Shown: positions 1 through 7,200, counted from the first letter of the stretch. The stretch: 15,990 nucleotides of DNA from an uncultured Bacilli bacterium (GCA_947584105.1 CANPWK010000009.1:1-15990); one strand, 5' to 3'. Notes: generated by a model not told the origin, from the letters alone. Numbers and translations: made by a program.

Positions 1-27
1 CGCGAGCGTGAATTGTCAAGTAAGTAG
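1..27 (+). CDS. rpmC: C-terminal end of ribosomal protein L29 (partial)
   Basis: Frame 1 reads R-E-R-E-L-S-S-K then TAG before the S17 gene. The RERE(L/I) ending matches the usual L29 C-terminus in Bacilli, and rpmC directly precedes rpsQ in nearly all bacteria. Only the last eight codons are inside the window, so the call rests mostly on position. Confidence 0.75.
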   Translation, partial: RERELSSK

Positions 28-35
28 GAGGAAAT

Positions 36-296
36 ATGGTAACAAAAAGAACACGTGAGTTAGTTGGAAAAGTAGTTAGTGATAAAAATGATAAAACAAT
101 AACAGTTTTAGTAGAAACATATAAAAAAGATAGTTTATATGGAAAAAGAGTTAAATATTCAAAAAAATATGCTGTACATGATGAAAAAAATGAAGCAAAA
201 AAAGGCGATATCGTAAGAATTGCCGAGGTTAGACCTTTATCAAAAACTAAACACTTTCGTTTAGTTGCAATAATTGAAAAAGCAGTTATATTATAA
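36..296 (+). CDS. rpsQ: 30S ribosomal protein S17
   Basis: S17 is a small OB-fold primary binder of 16S rRNA that helps organise the 5' domain of the 30S subunit. The 86-residue product has the usual length. It shows the family core: R-x-L-x-G-x-V-V-S-D-K at the N-terminus, the K-T-I-T-V strand, and the K-K-G-D-x-V-x-I-x-E-x-R-P-L-S-K-T-K signature around residues 55-72. An AGGAGG ribosome site lies at 28-33, just after the rpmC stop. It belongs to the spc-type operon and is co-transcribed with rplN, whose ATG lies 28 bases downstream. Nothing unusual is seen. Confidence 0.97.
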   Translation: MVTKRTRELVGKVVSDKNDKTITVLVETYKKDSLYGKRVKYSKKYAVHDEKNEAKKGDIVRIAEVRPLSKTKHFRLVAIIEKAVIL

Positions 297-323
297 TAAT
301 TGCCGAGATATAGGAGGATAATT

Positions 324-692
324 ATGATTCAACAAGAAAGTCGTTTAAAAGTTGCCGATAATTCAGGAGCAAAAGAATTATCTATAATTCGTGTTCTTGG
401 TGGTAGCAAAGTTAAGACTGGAAATATTGGCGATATAGTAGTTGCAAGTGTAAAAAAAGCAACTCCTAACGGTACTGTTCAAAAAGGAAAAGTTGTTAAA
501 GCAGTAATTGTTAGAACTAAATTTGGTCTAAGAAGAACAGATGGATCTTACATTAAATTTGATGATAACGCTGCAGTTATTATTAAAGATGATAAGAGTC
601 CAGTTGGAACTCGTGTATTTGGACCAGTTGCACGTGAATTGCGTGATAAGAATTTTATGAAAATTATATCACTTGCTAAAGAAGTGTTATAA
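324..692 (+). CDS. rplN: 50S ribosomal protein L14
   Basis: L14 binds 23S rRNA at the subunit interface, contacts L19 and forms intersubunit bridges with 16S rRNA. The 122-residue product equals the family length. It opens M-I-Q-Q-E-S-R-L-K-V-A-D-N-S-G-A-K-E, the hallmark L14 start, and ends with the conserved G-P-V-A-R-E-L-R-D-x-x-F-x-K-I-I-S-L-A-x-E-V-L. An ATG at 300 would add eight residues, but it has no ribosome site and would place the AGGAGG at 312-317 inside the gene. That AGGAGG is correctly spaced for 324, so 324 is the start. Confidence 0.97.
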   Translation: MIQQESRLKVADNSGAKELSIIRVLGGSKVKTGNIGDIVVASVKKATPNGTVQKGKVVKAVIVRTKFGLRRTDGSYIKFDDNAAVIIKDDKSPVGTRVFGPVARELRDKNFMKIISLAKEVL

Positions 693-710
693 TCGTTTGG
701 AGGAATGAAA

Positions 711-1019
711 ATGAACTTTAAAACTGGTGATAAAGTAGTTGTCATTGCTGGAAAGGACAAGGGAAAAGAAGGAAAAATATTAAAAGTTTTAAAAGCTACA
801 AATAAAGTAGTTGTTGAAAATGTTAATATTGTAAAAAAACATGTTAAAGGAAATGGTCAGACAGCAGGTAGCATTAATGAAGTAGAAGCTCCAATTCATG
901 CATCTAATGTAATGATTATTGATCCAAAAACAAAAAAACCTACCAGAATAGGGCATTCTACAAATAAAGATGGCAAAAAAATTAGAGTTAGTAAAAAATC
1001 TAATTCAAGCCTAGATTAA
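711..1019 (+). CDS. rplX: 50S ribosomal protein L24
   Basis: L24 is an assembly-initiating 50S protein with a KOW motif; it binds the 5' region of 23S rRNA. The KOW segment is visible near the N-terminus as K-T-G-D-K-V-V-V-I-A-G-K-D-K-G-K-E-G. The V-E-N-V-N-I-V-K-K-H stretch and the late S-N-V-M-I-I-D-P motif are also typical. I start at the ATG at 711 (102 residues). The ATG at 705 sits one base after the GGAGG at 699-703, too close for initiation, whereas 711 has a seven-base spacing. The C-terminal tail is serine- and lysine-rich and seems free of domains. It lies between rplN and rplE in normal spc order. Confidence 0.95.
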   Translation: MNFKTGDKVVVIAGKDKGKEGKILKVLKATNKVVVENVNIVKKHVKGNGQTAGSINEVEAPIHASNVMIIDPKTKKPTRIGHSTNKDGKKIRVSKKSNSSLD

Positions 1020-1036
1020 TTGGAAGGAGGGTATAT

Positions 1037-1576
1037 ATGAACCGCCTAAAAGAAAAATATATTAATAATATCGTTCCAGAATTAAGAGAAAAATTTAATT
1101 ATAAAAATATTAATGAAGTACCTAAAATTGAGAAAATAGTAGTTAATATTGGTTGTGGAGATGCATCATCAAATTCAAAAATGTTAGAAGCAGCAATGAA
1201 AGATCTTGAAATAATTACTGGTCAAAAACCAGTTGCAACTAAAGCAAAAAAATCAATTGCAGGTTTTAAATTAAGACAAGGACAAGCGATTGGTTGCAAA
1301 GTAACTTTACGTGGCGAAAATATGTATAACTTTTTAGATAAATTAATTAGTATTACATTACCACGTGTAAGAGATTTTAGGGGTATATCAAATAAAGCTT
1401 TTGATGGAAGAGGAAATTACACATTAGGATTAACAGAACAATTAATATTCCCAGAAATTGAATATGATAATGTTGTTAAAGTACGTGGTATGGATATTGT
1501 TTTTGTAACAACAGCAAAGACAAACGAAGAAGCTTACAATCTCTTAAAAGGATTCGGTATGCCATTTAAAAAATAA
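1037..1576 (+). CDS. rplE: 50S ribosomal protein L5
   Basis: L5 binds 5S rRNA and the central protuberance, and contacts P-site tRNA and S13 across the subunit interface. The 179 residues match the bacterial length. Visible family marks are the N-terminal L-K-E-K-Y segment, K-I-E-K-I-V-V-N-I-G-C-G-D near residue 30, the P-V-A-T-K-A-K-K-S-I-A-G-F-K-L-R-Q-G rRNA-binding loop, and the R-D-F-R-G-I-S region with its following G-N-Y-T-L-G-L-T-E-Q. A strong GGAGGG ribosome site precedes the ATG. It sits between rplX and rpsN as expected. There is no sign of damage or unusual composition. Confidence 0.97.
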   Translation: MNRLKEKYINNIVPELREKFNYKNINEVPKIEKIVVNIGCGDASSNSKMLEAAMKDLEIITGQKPVATKAKKSIAGFKLRQGQAIGCKVTLRGENMYNFLDKLISITLPRVRDFRGISNKAFDGRGNYTLGLTEQLIFPEIEYDNVVKVRGMDIVFVTTAKTNEEAYNLLKGFGMPFKK

Positions 1577-1591
1577 ACTTAGGAGGAAAAT

Positions 1592-1777
1592 ATGGCTAAG
1601 AAAAGTATGAAAGTAAAAGCTAGTCGTGAACCTAAATTCGAAGTACGTAAATATACACGTTGTAATAGATGTGGTCGTCCACATGCTGTATTAAAAAAAT
1701 ATGGCATTTGTAGAATTTGTTTCAGAGAATTAGCTTATAAAGGACAAATACCAGGAATGAAAAAATCTAGTTGGTAA
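1592..1777 (+). CDS. rpsN: 30S ribosomal protein S14, zinc-binding short form
   Basis: S14 stabilises the head of the 30S subunit. The 61-residue product is the short, zinc-binding (type Z) version. C24-x2-C27 and C40-x2-C43 form the four-cysteine zinc site, and the conserved tail G-Q-I-P-G-M-K-K-S-S-W ends the protein. This form is common in Gram-positives and Mollicutes. Zinc-limited Bacilli often carry a second, cysteine-free S14 elsewhere, which cannot be judged from this window. An AGGAGG lies six bases before the ATG. The terminal TGG Trp codon supports the standard reading of TGG and TGA. Confidence 0.97.
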   Translation: MAKKSMKVKASREPKFEVRKYTRCNRCGRPHAVLKKYGICRICFRELAYKGQIPGMKKSSW

Positions 1778-1792
1778 AAAGGAGGAAAAGTT

Positions 1793-2188
1793 ATGGTAAC
1801 AGATCCAATCGCAGATATGCTTACTCGTATTCGTAATGCAAATCAAATGCGATATAAAGAAGTTGAAGTACCAGCTTCAAAAATAAAAGTTGAAATAGCT
1901 AGAATTTTAAAAAATGAAGGATTTATATCTGATTATAAAATAAAAAAAGGAAATATTCAGGATATAATTGTTTTATATTTAAAATATAGTGAAAATAAAG
2001 AACGCGTTATAACTGGATTAAAAAGAATTTCTAAACCAGGATTACGTGTATATGCGAAAGCTGAAGAAATCCCTACAGTTTTAAGTGGACTTGGTATTGC
2101 TATTATATCAACATCAAAAGGTTTAATGACTGACAAAGATGCAAGAAAAGATTCACTTGGTGGAGAAGTTTTAGCTTATATTTGGTAG
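1793..2188 (+). CDS. rpsH: 30S ribosomal protein S8
   Basis: S8 is a primary 16S rRNA binder (helix 21) and in many bacteria is the translational repressor of the spc operon. The product is 131 residues, the normal length. It starts M-V-T-D-P-I-A-D-M-L-T-R-I-R-N-A-N, the diagnostic S8 N-terminus. It also has K-R-I-S-K-P-G-L-R-V-Y and the C-terminal G-I-A-I-I-S-T-S-K-G-L-M-T-D-x-x-A-R motif. A clear GGAGG ribosome site precedes it, 15 bases after rpsN. I looked for no mRNA mimic of the helix 21 target and claim none. Confidence 0.97.
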   Translation: MVTDPIADMLTRIRNANQMRYKEVEVPASKIKVEIARILKNEGFISDYKIKKGNIQDIIVLYLKYSENKERVITGLKRISKPGLRVYAKAEEIPTVLSGLGIAIISTSKGLMTDKDARKDSLGGEVLAYIW

Positions 2189-2201
2189 AAAGGAAGATTA
2201 T

Positions 2202-2735
2202 ATGAGTCGTGTTGGAAATAGAGTAATAAATATCCCAACAGGTGTAACTGTTTCAGTTAATGATTCTATAGTTACAGTAAAAGGCCCAAAAGGTGAACTT
2301 TCTACTGCAATTAATAAGAATATAACTGTTAATATTTTAGAAAATGAAGTTAAATTAACTAGGACAAATGATGAAGCAAAAAAATATCATGGAACAGCTA
2401 ATGCTAATATTAATAATATGATTATTGGTGTTACTGAAGGATTTTCTAAAAAATTAGAAGCAGTTGGTGTTGGATATCGTTTTCAATTAAAAGGAAAAGA
2501 TTTAATAGTTTCAGTTGGATATTCAAATCCAGTTAATGTGGAAGTGCCAGATGGTATTGAATTAGAAGTTCCTAGTAATACTGAGTTATTAATTAAAGGA
2601 ATTGACAAACAATTAGTTGGACAATTTGCAGCTGAAGTAAGAAAATTAAGAGAACCTGAACCATATAAAGGAAAGGGTATTCGTTATACTGACGAACATA
2701 TTCGTCGTAAAGAAGGAAAGAAAGCTTCTAAATAG
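2202..2735 (+). CDS. rplF: 50S ribosomal protein L6
   Basis: L6 sits near the sarcin-ricin loop and the factor-binding stalk base. The 177-residue product has the two-repeat L6 layout. The start M-S-R-V-G-N-R-V-I-N-I-P is typical, K-G-P-K-G-E-L lies near residue 30, and the second half carries L-E-A-V-G-V-G-Y-R and the conserved P-E-P-Y-K-G-K-G-I-R-Y-x-D-E. The tail R-R-K-E-G-K-K is also typical. The ribosome site is a slightly weaker AAAGGAAG. Order and spacing within the spc cluster are standard. Confidence 0.97.
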   Translation: MSRVGNRVINIPTGVTVSVNDSIVTVKGPKGELSTAINKNITVNILENEVKLTRTNDEAKKYHGTANANINNMIIGVTEGFSKKLEAVGVGYRFQLKGKDLIVSVGYSNPVNVEVPDGIELEVPSNTELLIKGIDKQLVGQFAAEVRKLREPEPYKGKGIRYTDEHIRRKEGKKASK

Positions 2736-2753
2736 TAAGAGAGGAGAGTAATT

Positions 2754-3116
2754 ATGATCAAAAAGGTAGTTCGTAATGATGCTAGATTAGCAAGACACGA
2801 TCGTATTAGAAATAAAGTTTCTGGAACAAAAGAAATTCCAAGATTAAATGTATTTAGATCAAACAGTAATATTTTTGCTCAAATCATAGACGATGAAGCT
2901 GGCGTTACTTTAATTAGTGCATCATCTTTAGAAAAAGATTTAAAACTTTCTAATGGAGGCAATATTGAAGCTGCAATTAAAGTTGGAGAATTAATTGCTA
3001 AGAAAGCAAAAAAAGCAAAAATATCAAAAGTTGTATTTGATAGAGGTGGATATCTTTATCATGGACGTGTTAAAGCTTTGGCTGAAGCTGCACGAGAAAA
3101 TGGCTTAGAATTCTAA
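2754..3116 (+). CDS. rplR: 50S ribosomal protein L18
   Basis: L18 binds 5S rRNA with L5 and anchors it in the central protuberance. The 120-residue length is normal. Its basic N-terminus includes R-x-x-R-x-D-R-I-R-N-K-V. The core holds R-L-N-V-F-R-S-N-S-N-I-F-A-Q-I-I-D-D, and the end carries the conserved V-F-D-R-G-G-Y-x-Y-H-G-R-V-K-A-L-A-E-A-A-R-E-N-G-L-x-F. A GAGGAGAG ribosome site lies upstream. It is followed after 13 bases by rpsE. Nothing is odd. Confidence 0.97.
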   Translation: MIKKVVRNDARLARHDRIRNKVSGTKEIPRLNVFRSNSNIFAQIIDDEAGVTLISASSLEKDLKLSNGGNIEAAIKVGELIAKKAKKAKISKVVFDRGGYLYHGRVKALAEAARENGLEF

Positions 3117-3129
3117 TAGGAGGGTAAAA

Positions 3130-3753
3130 ATGGATAAAGAAATGGAAAAAGTTGAACAACCAGAAGTATCAAGTAATGATACAGCCAAAAATAATTCAAC
3201 TGATGAAATGAAAAATAAAAGAAAAGATAAACAACCACGTCAAGCAAGACACCCAAGAAATCGTCAAAGACAGCCAAAACTTTATGAAGAAGATGTAATT
3301 TCAATTGGTCGAGTTACTAAAGTAACTAAAGGTGGTCGTCATTTTCGCTTTTCAGCTGTTGTAGTTGTTGGTGATAGAAAAGGTAAAGTAGGATTAGGTA
3401 CAGGAAAAGCTAATGAAGTTCCAGATGCAATAAAAAAAGCTGTTCAAAATGCTACTAAGAACGTTGTAAAGGTTTCTATCGTTGAAGAACGTACTATTCC
3501 ACATGAAGCAATTGGAGTAGAAGGAGCTAGTAAAGTTTTATTAAAACCAGCAGCAGAAGGTACTGGAGTAAAAGCCGGTGGACCTGTTCGTTCTGTATTA
3601 GAAATGGCTGGAGTAAAAGATGTTTTATCTAAATCACTTGGATCTAATACAAAAATAAATATGGCATATGCTACTTTAAATGCTTTGAAAGCCCAAAGGA
3701 CAGTAGAACAAGTTGCTCGCCTTCGTGGAAAAAAAGTAGAGGAGATTAGATAA
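3130..3753 (+). CDS. rpsE: 30S ribosomal protein S5 with long charged N-terminal extension
   Basis: S5 lies on the solvent side of the 30S decoding region and helps control translational accuracy. Residues from about 50 on give the complete S5 fold: V-T-K-V-T-K-G-G-R-H-F-R-F-S in the double-stranded RNA-binding part, then G-x-G-T-G-K-A-N-E-V-P-D-A-I-K-K-A, and the C-terminal K-S-L-G-S-N-T-x-I-N-M and L-R-G-K segments. At 207 residues it is about 40 longer than the Bacillus protein. The excess is residues 1 to about 45, rich in E, D, N, K, R and Q and probably disordered. The start is well supported by AGGAGGG just upstream of 3130, and no better internal start is seen. The next gene is rplO; the usual intervening rpmD (L30) is missing. 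The 3' end carries the rplO ribosome site. Confidence 0.95.
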   Translation: MDKEMEKVEQPEVSSNDTAKNNSTDEMKNKRKDKQPRQARHPRNRQRQPKLYEEDVISIGRVTKVTKGGRHFRFSAVVVVGDRKGKVGLGTGKANEVPDAIKKAVQNATKNVVKVSIVEERTIPHEAIGVEGASKVLLKPAAEGTGVKAGGPVRSVLEMAGVKDVLSKSLGSNTKINMAYATLNALKAQRTVEQVARLRGKKVEEIR

Positions 3754-3754
3754 T

Positions 3755-4196
3755 ATGAAGTTACATGAATTAAAACCTAATGAACAAGCATTTAAATCTA
3801 AAAAGAGTTGGTCGTGGTCCAGGATCAGGTTTAGGAAAAACAAGTGGAAAAGGACATAAAGGTCAAAACGCTCGTAGTGGCGGAGGAGTAAGACCTGTAT
3901 TTGAAGGTGGACAATTACCTTTATTTAGACGTTTACCTAAAAGAGGATTCTCTAATGCTAAGTTTAAAACTGTATATGCTGTTATTAATTTAAGTGATTT
4001 AAATAAATTTGATGATGGAGCAATAGTTACTCCAGAATTATTAAAAGAAATGGGAATTTTAAAAAATCAATTAGATGGTGTTAAAATTCTTGGTAATGGA
4101 AAATTAGAGCATAAGTTAACTGTTAAAGCTAATAAATTTTCATCAAAAGCAAAAGAACAAATAGAAAAAATGGGTGGAAAAGCTGAGGTGATTTAA
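3755..4196 (+). CDS. rplO: 50S ribosomal protein L15, reading frame broken near codon 16
   Basis: L15 is a late-assembly 50S protein that threads into 23S rRNA. The true start is the ATG at 3755. It is preceded by AGAGGAG (3738-3744) and reads M-K-L-H-E-L-K-P-N-E, the standard L15 N-terminus. This frame runs to K-S-K-K, then turns into S-W-S-W and stops at 3857. The remainder, R-V-G-R-G-P-G-S-G-L-G-K-T-S-G-K-G-H-K-G-Q onward, continues in another frame to 4196. Joining the frames needs skipping one base, or adding two, in the A5 run at 3800-3804. The joined product would be 146-147 residues, the family length. The second frame can be opened from an ATG at 3780, but that start has no ribosome site and its first eight residues do not look like L15. 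Possible explanations are a sequencing or assembly error, a real mutation, or recoding. The body is otherwise intact. Confidence 0.85.
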
Positions 4197-4199
4197 TAT

Positions 4200-5456
4200 A
4201 TGTCTATCATAAAGCAAATATTTAATCCCAAAAATAAAGATTTACAAAAAAAAATATTATTTACATTGTTCGTATTATTTATTTTTAAATTGGGAACTTC
4301 TATAACTGTTCCAGGTGTAGATATTTCTTCTAAAAATTTAGATTTTTTTGAAATATTAAATGCAATGAGTGGTGGCGCATTTGAAAAAGCCTCTATATTT
4401 GCATTAAGCGTTACTCCATATATTACTGCTCAAATTATTATTCAATTATTATCTATGGATATTATTCCATATTTATCTGATTTAAGCAAACAAGGTGGAG
4501 TTGGTCGTCGTAAATTAAATCAAATTACAAGAGTTGTTGGAATTGTTTTAGCCTTTATTCAAGGTTATATGTATTCATTTGCTTATATTTCAAATGGTAC
4601 AGCTATGGATTATATGTTATATGCATTAATTTTAACTGCTGGAACAGCTTTCTTAATGTGGCTTGGTGATCAAATAACAAATAAAGGTATTGGGAATGGT
4701 ATGTCATTAATAATTATGGCTGGTATTGTTAATGTACTTCCTAGTATGTTTGTAAATTTATGGACAGAATTAATATCTGATGGCTTCATTGGAATATTAC
4801 TATTTAGTTTATTTATATTAGTATTCTTATTTGTAGTAATTGGGGTAATTTATGTAGAATCAGCAGAAAGAAGATTGCCTATTCAATATGCCAATAAGTC
4901 TACAAGTTCATTATCAAATCAAAGTTATGTTCCATTTAAGTTAAATAGTGCTGGAGTAATCCCAGTTATATTTGCATCAGCAATAATGTCAATTCCTCAA
5001 ATAATAGCTACTTTTGTAAAGAATGAAACTTTTACATTAATTGTTTCAAAATATATTAATTATACAACCAATACAGGATTATTGATTTATATAGCATTAA
5101 TTATTTTATTTACATATTTTTATACATTTATGCAATTAAAACCAAAGGAAATGGCAGAAAATTTAAATCAAAATGGTGGGTATATTCCAGGAATAAGACC
5201 AGGTGCTGAAACTATTAGTTATGTTAGTAAAGTTATTAAGAGAATAACTATAGTTGGCGGAATATTTTTAGCTATTTTAGCATCATTACCAATTTTGCTT
5301 GGAAAGATTTCAAGTTTATCTGGCATAATATCTATAAGTGGTACAGGACTTTTAATCGTTGTTGGAGTTGTTCTTGAAACATATAAACAATTAGAAAGTA
5401 GATTAGTAAGTAGATCATACGAAAATGGACGTAAAAGTAGAAGGCGAAGTTTTTAA
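4200..5456 (+). CDS. secY: Preprotein translocase channel subunit SecY
   Basis: SecY is the ten-helix plasma-membrane channel that, with SecE and the SecA motor, exports unfolded preproteins and inserts membrane proteins. The 418-residue product is strongly hydrophobic. Family marks are the early K-x-G-T-S-I-T-V-P-G-V, the plug-side F-A-L-S-V-T-P-Y-I-T-A-Q-I-I-I-Q-L segment, N-K-G-I-G-N-G-M-S-L, the cytosolic R-R-x-P-I-Q-Y-A loop, and the late G-G-Y-I-P-G-I-R-P-G SecA-contact loop. It is slightly shorter than the Bacillus protein. A GAGGTGA ribosome site lies at the end of rplO. Its stop overlaps the adk start by one base. Its partner motor gene secA lies at the far end of this window. Confidence 0.97.
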   Translation: MSIIKQIFNPKNKDLQKKILFTLFVLFIFKLGTSITVPGVDISSKNLDFFEILNAMSGGAFEKASIFALSVTPYITAQIIIQLLSMDIIPYLSDLSKQGGVGRRKLNQITRVVGIVLAFIQGYMYSFAYISNGTAMDYMLYALILTAGTAFLMWLGDQITNKGIGNGMSLIIMAGIVNVLPSMFVNLWTELISDGFIGILLFSLFILVFLFVVIGVIYVESAERRLPIQYANKSTSSLSNQSYVPFKLNSAGVIPVIFASAIMSIPQIIATFVKNETFTLIVSKYINYTTNTGLLIYIALIILFTYFYTFMQLKPKEMAENLNQNGGYIPGIRPGAETISYVSKVIKRITIVGGIFLAILASLPILLGKISSLSGIISISGTGLLIVVGVVLETYKQLESRLVSRSYENGRKSRRRSF

Positions 5457-6103
5457 TGAAACCTATTATATTAATTGCACCACCTGCTGCAGGTAAAGGT
5501 ACAGAAGCACAAATATTAAAAGAAAAATATTCTCTACCACATCTTTCAACAGGAGATCTATTAAGAGAAGCAAGTTTATCTAATGAAGAAATAGCTAGTA
5601 AAATAGGGGCAGGACATTTTATCAGTGATGATACAGTATTAAAATTAATTGAAAATAGGATTAAAAGTGATGATTGTAAAAATGGATATGTATTAGATGG
5701 ATTTCCAAGAAATATTAATCAAGCAAGTCAATATGATGTTCTTTTAGAACATAAAGGTGAAAGTATTGGTTATGTTTTCATAATAGATATGGATAAAAAA
5801 CTTGCAAAAAAGAGAATTACCGGGCGAAGAATTTGTCCAAAATGTGGAAAGACTTATAATATAAATTTTAAAGAATTTTTACCAAAAAATAATGAAATGT
5901 GTGATGATTGCAATATTAAATTAATAAAAAGATCCGATGATAATATATCAACATTTGATGTTAGATATGATACATATTTGAAGTATACAGCTCCTTTGAT
6001 TGATTATTATAAGGATAAAGGAATTTTATATCATATAGATGGAAATCAAGGAAAAGAATATACACATAAGCAAATAGAAAGGATTTTATCAGAAAATGAT
6101 TAG
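5456..6103 (+). CDS. adk: Adenylate kinase, zinc-lid long form with altered P-loop
   Basis: Adenylate kinase interconverts ATP plus AMP and two ADP in the cytosol. The 215 residues match the long bacterial form. Typical elements are S-T-G-D-L-L-R (31-37) and D-G-F-P-R (81-85) in the AMP site, R-R at 124-125, a lid with C127-x2-C130 and C149-x2-C152 that should bind zinc, and R-S-D-D around 159-162. The P-loop is unusual. Residues 8-16 read A-P-P-A-A-G-K-G-T where most relatives have G-x-P-G-x-G-K-G-T, so two glycines are alanine, while the catalytic K14 and G13 remain. The gene overlaps the secY stop by one base and is overlapped eight bases by map, indicating coupled translation. Confidence 0.95.
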   Translation: MKPIILIAPPAAGKGTEAQILKEKYSLPHLSTGDLLREASLSNEEIASKIGAGHFISDDTVLKLIENRIKSDDCKNGYVLDGFPRNINQASQYDVLLEHKGESIGYVFIIDMDKKLAKKRITGRRICPKCGKTYNINFKEFLPKNNEMCDDCNIKLIKRSDDNISTFDVRYDTYLKYTAPLIDYYKDKGILYHIDGNQGKEYTHKQIERILSEND

Positions 6104-6842
6104 TATAAAATCTAAACGTGAAATTGAATTAATGCGTATAGCAGGAAAAATAGTTGGTGATACACATAACTATTTAAAAAAGTATATTAAACCAGGAATT
6201 TCAACTAAAGAATTAGATACTATTGCTTATAAATTTATAATAAGTCAAGGAGCAACTCCATCATTTTTAAACTATAATGGTTATCCAGGAAGTATTTGTA
6301 CATCAGTAAATAGTCAAGTTGTGCATGGCATTCCAGGAAATTATAAATTAAAAAAAGGTGACATTATATCAATCGATATTGGTGCTTGTTATAAAGGGTA
6401 TCATGGAGATAGTGCTTGGTCATACCAAGTTGGTGAAATAAGTTTAGAAAAAAGCTATTTATTAGAGCATACAGAAAAAGCTTTATATGAGGGTTTAAAA
6501 CAAGTTAAAGCTGGAAATAGAATTGGTGATATAGGATATGCAGTTAGTAATTACGCTAAAAAACATAACTTGGGAGTAGTCAAAGAATTAGTTGGGCATG
6601 GAGTAGGAAATCATTTACATGAAGATCCAGATGTGCCAAATTATGGTAAAAAAAATACTGGTCCTTTATTAAAAGAAGGAATGGTTATTGCGGTTGAGCC
6701 GATGCTTAACTTAGGAACTGCAGATGTTGTTTTATTAGATGATGATTGGACAGTAGAAACTTTAGACAATCAGCCATCGGCACACTTTGAACATACTGTA
6801 TTAATAACAAAAGATGGGTATGAAATATTAACAAAGAGGTGA
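6096..6842 (+). CDS. map: Methionine aminopeptidase type I
   Basis: This enzyme removes the initiator Met from nascent proteins whose second residue is small. The 248-residue product keeps all metal ligands of the pita-bread fold: D94, D105, H168, E201 and E232. It also keeps the catalytic His at about position 77 (V-V-H-G-I-P). No N-terminal SH3-like or zinc-finger extension is present, so it is the minimal type Ia form. The start at 6096 overlaps the adk end by eight bases and has GAAAGGA upstream. The stop is TGA, which shows that TGA is a stop codon here. The infA ribosome site AGAGGTGA overlaps this stop. Confidence 0.97.
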   Translation: MISIKSKREIELMRIAGKIVGDTHNYLKKYIKPGISTKELDTIAYKFIISQGATPSFLNYNGYPGSICTSVNSQVVHGIPGNYKLKKGDIISIDIGACYKGYHGDSAWSYQVGEISLEKSYLLEHTEKALYEGLKQVKAGNRIGDIGYAVSNYAKKHNLGVVKELVGHGVGNHLHEDPDVPNYGKKNTGPLLKEGMVIAVEPMLNLGTADVVLLDDDWTVETLDNQPSAHFEHTVLITKDGYEILTKR

Positions 6843-6846
6843 AATA

Positions 6847-7062
6847 ATGGCAAAAGATGATGTAATTGAAATGGAAGGAAAAGTATTAGAAGTATTGCCA
6901 GGTTATAAATTTAAAGTAGAATTGGCAAATAAACATGTAATAGACGCCACCGTTTCAGGTAAAATGCGAATGAACATGATTCGTATCTTAGCTGGTGATA
7001 GAGTATTGGTAGAAATATCAACTTATGATTTAACACGTGGGCGTATAACCTATAGAAAGTAG
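6847..7062 (+). CDS. infA: Translation initiation factor IF-1
   Basis: IF-1 occupies the 30S A site during initiation together with IF-2 and IF-3. The 71-residue product is the normal length and is a single OB fold. It contains E-M-E-G-K-V-L-E-V-L-P, F-K-V-E-L-x-N-x-H, a basic K-M-R-M-N-M-I-R-I-L-A-G-D-R-V segment, and the terminal D-L-T-R-G-R-I-T-Y-R. The initiation region starts four bases after the map stop, so translation is probably coupled. Its position between map and rpmJ is standard for Bacilli. Confidence 0.97.
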   Translation: MAKDDVIEMEGKVLEVLPGYKFKVELANKHVIDATVSGKMRMNMIRILAGDRVLVEISTYDLTRGRITYRK

Positions 7063-7073
7063 GAGGTAAAGAA

Positions 7074-7187
7074 ATGAAAGTAAAACCATCAGTAAAAAAA
7101 ATTTGTGATAAGTGCAAAATTATTAAACGTAAGGGTAAAGTAATGGTAATTTGCGAAAACCCAAAACATAAACAAAGACAAGGTTAA
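7074..7187 (+). CDS. rpmJ: 50S ribosomal protein L36, zinc-binding form
   Basis: This 37-codon gene reads M-K-V-K-P-S-V-K-K-I-C-D-K-C-K-I-I-K-R-K-G-K-V and ends in N-P-K-H-K-Q-R-Q-G. It is L36, the smallest 50S protein, with the zinc ligands C11, C14, C27 and H32 all present (the C+ form). An AGGAGG at 7061-7066 is well spaced from the ATG. It lies between infA and rpsM, as in most Gram-positives. Confidence 0.97.
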   Translation: MKVKPSVKKICDKCKIIKRKGKVMVICENPKHKQRQG

Positions 7188-7200
7188 TAGGAGGTGTTTT

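Noticed and set aside
3113..3304. Minus-strand open frame opposite the S5 N-terminus
   Set aside because: It is the shadow of the charged S5 extension, has no ribosome site or family resemblance, and lies in the middle of a + strand operon.
3780..3803. ATG at 3780 as the genuine start of L15
   Set aside because: It has no ribosome site and gives M-N-K-H-L-N-L-K, which is unlike any L15 start, while the correct N-terminus with a good ribosome site lies in another frame at 3755.
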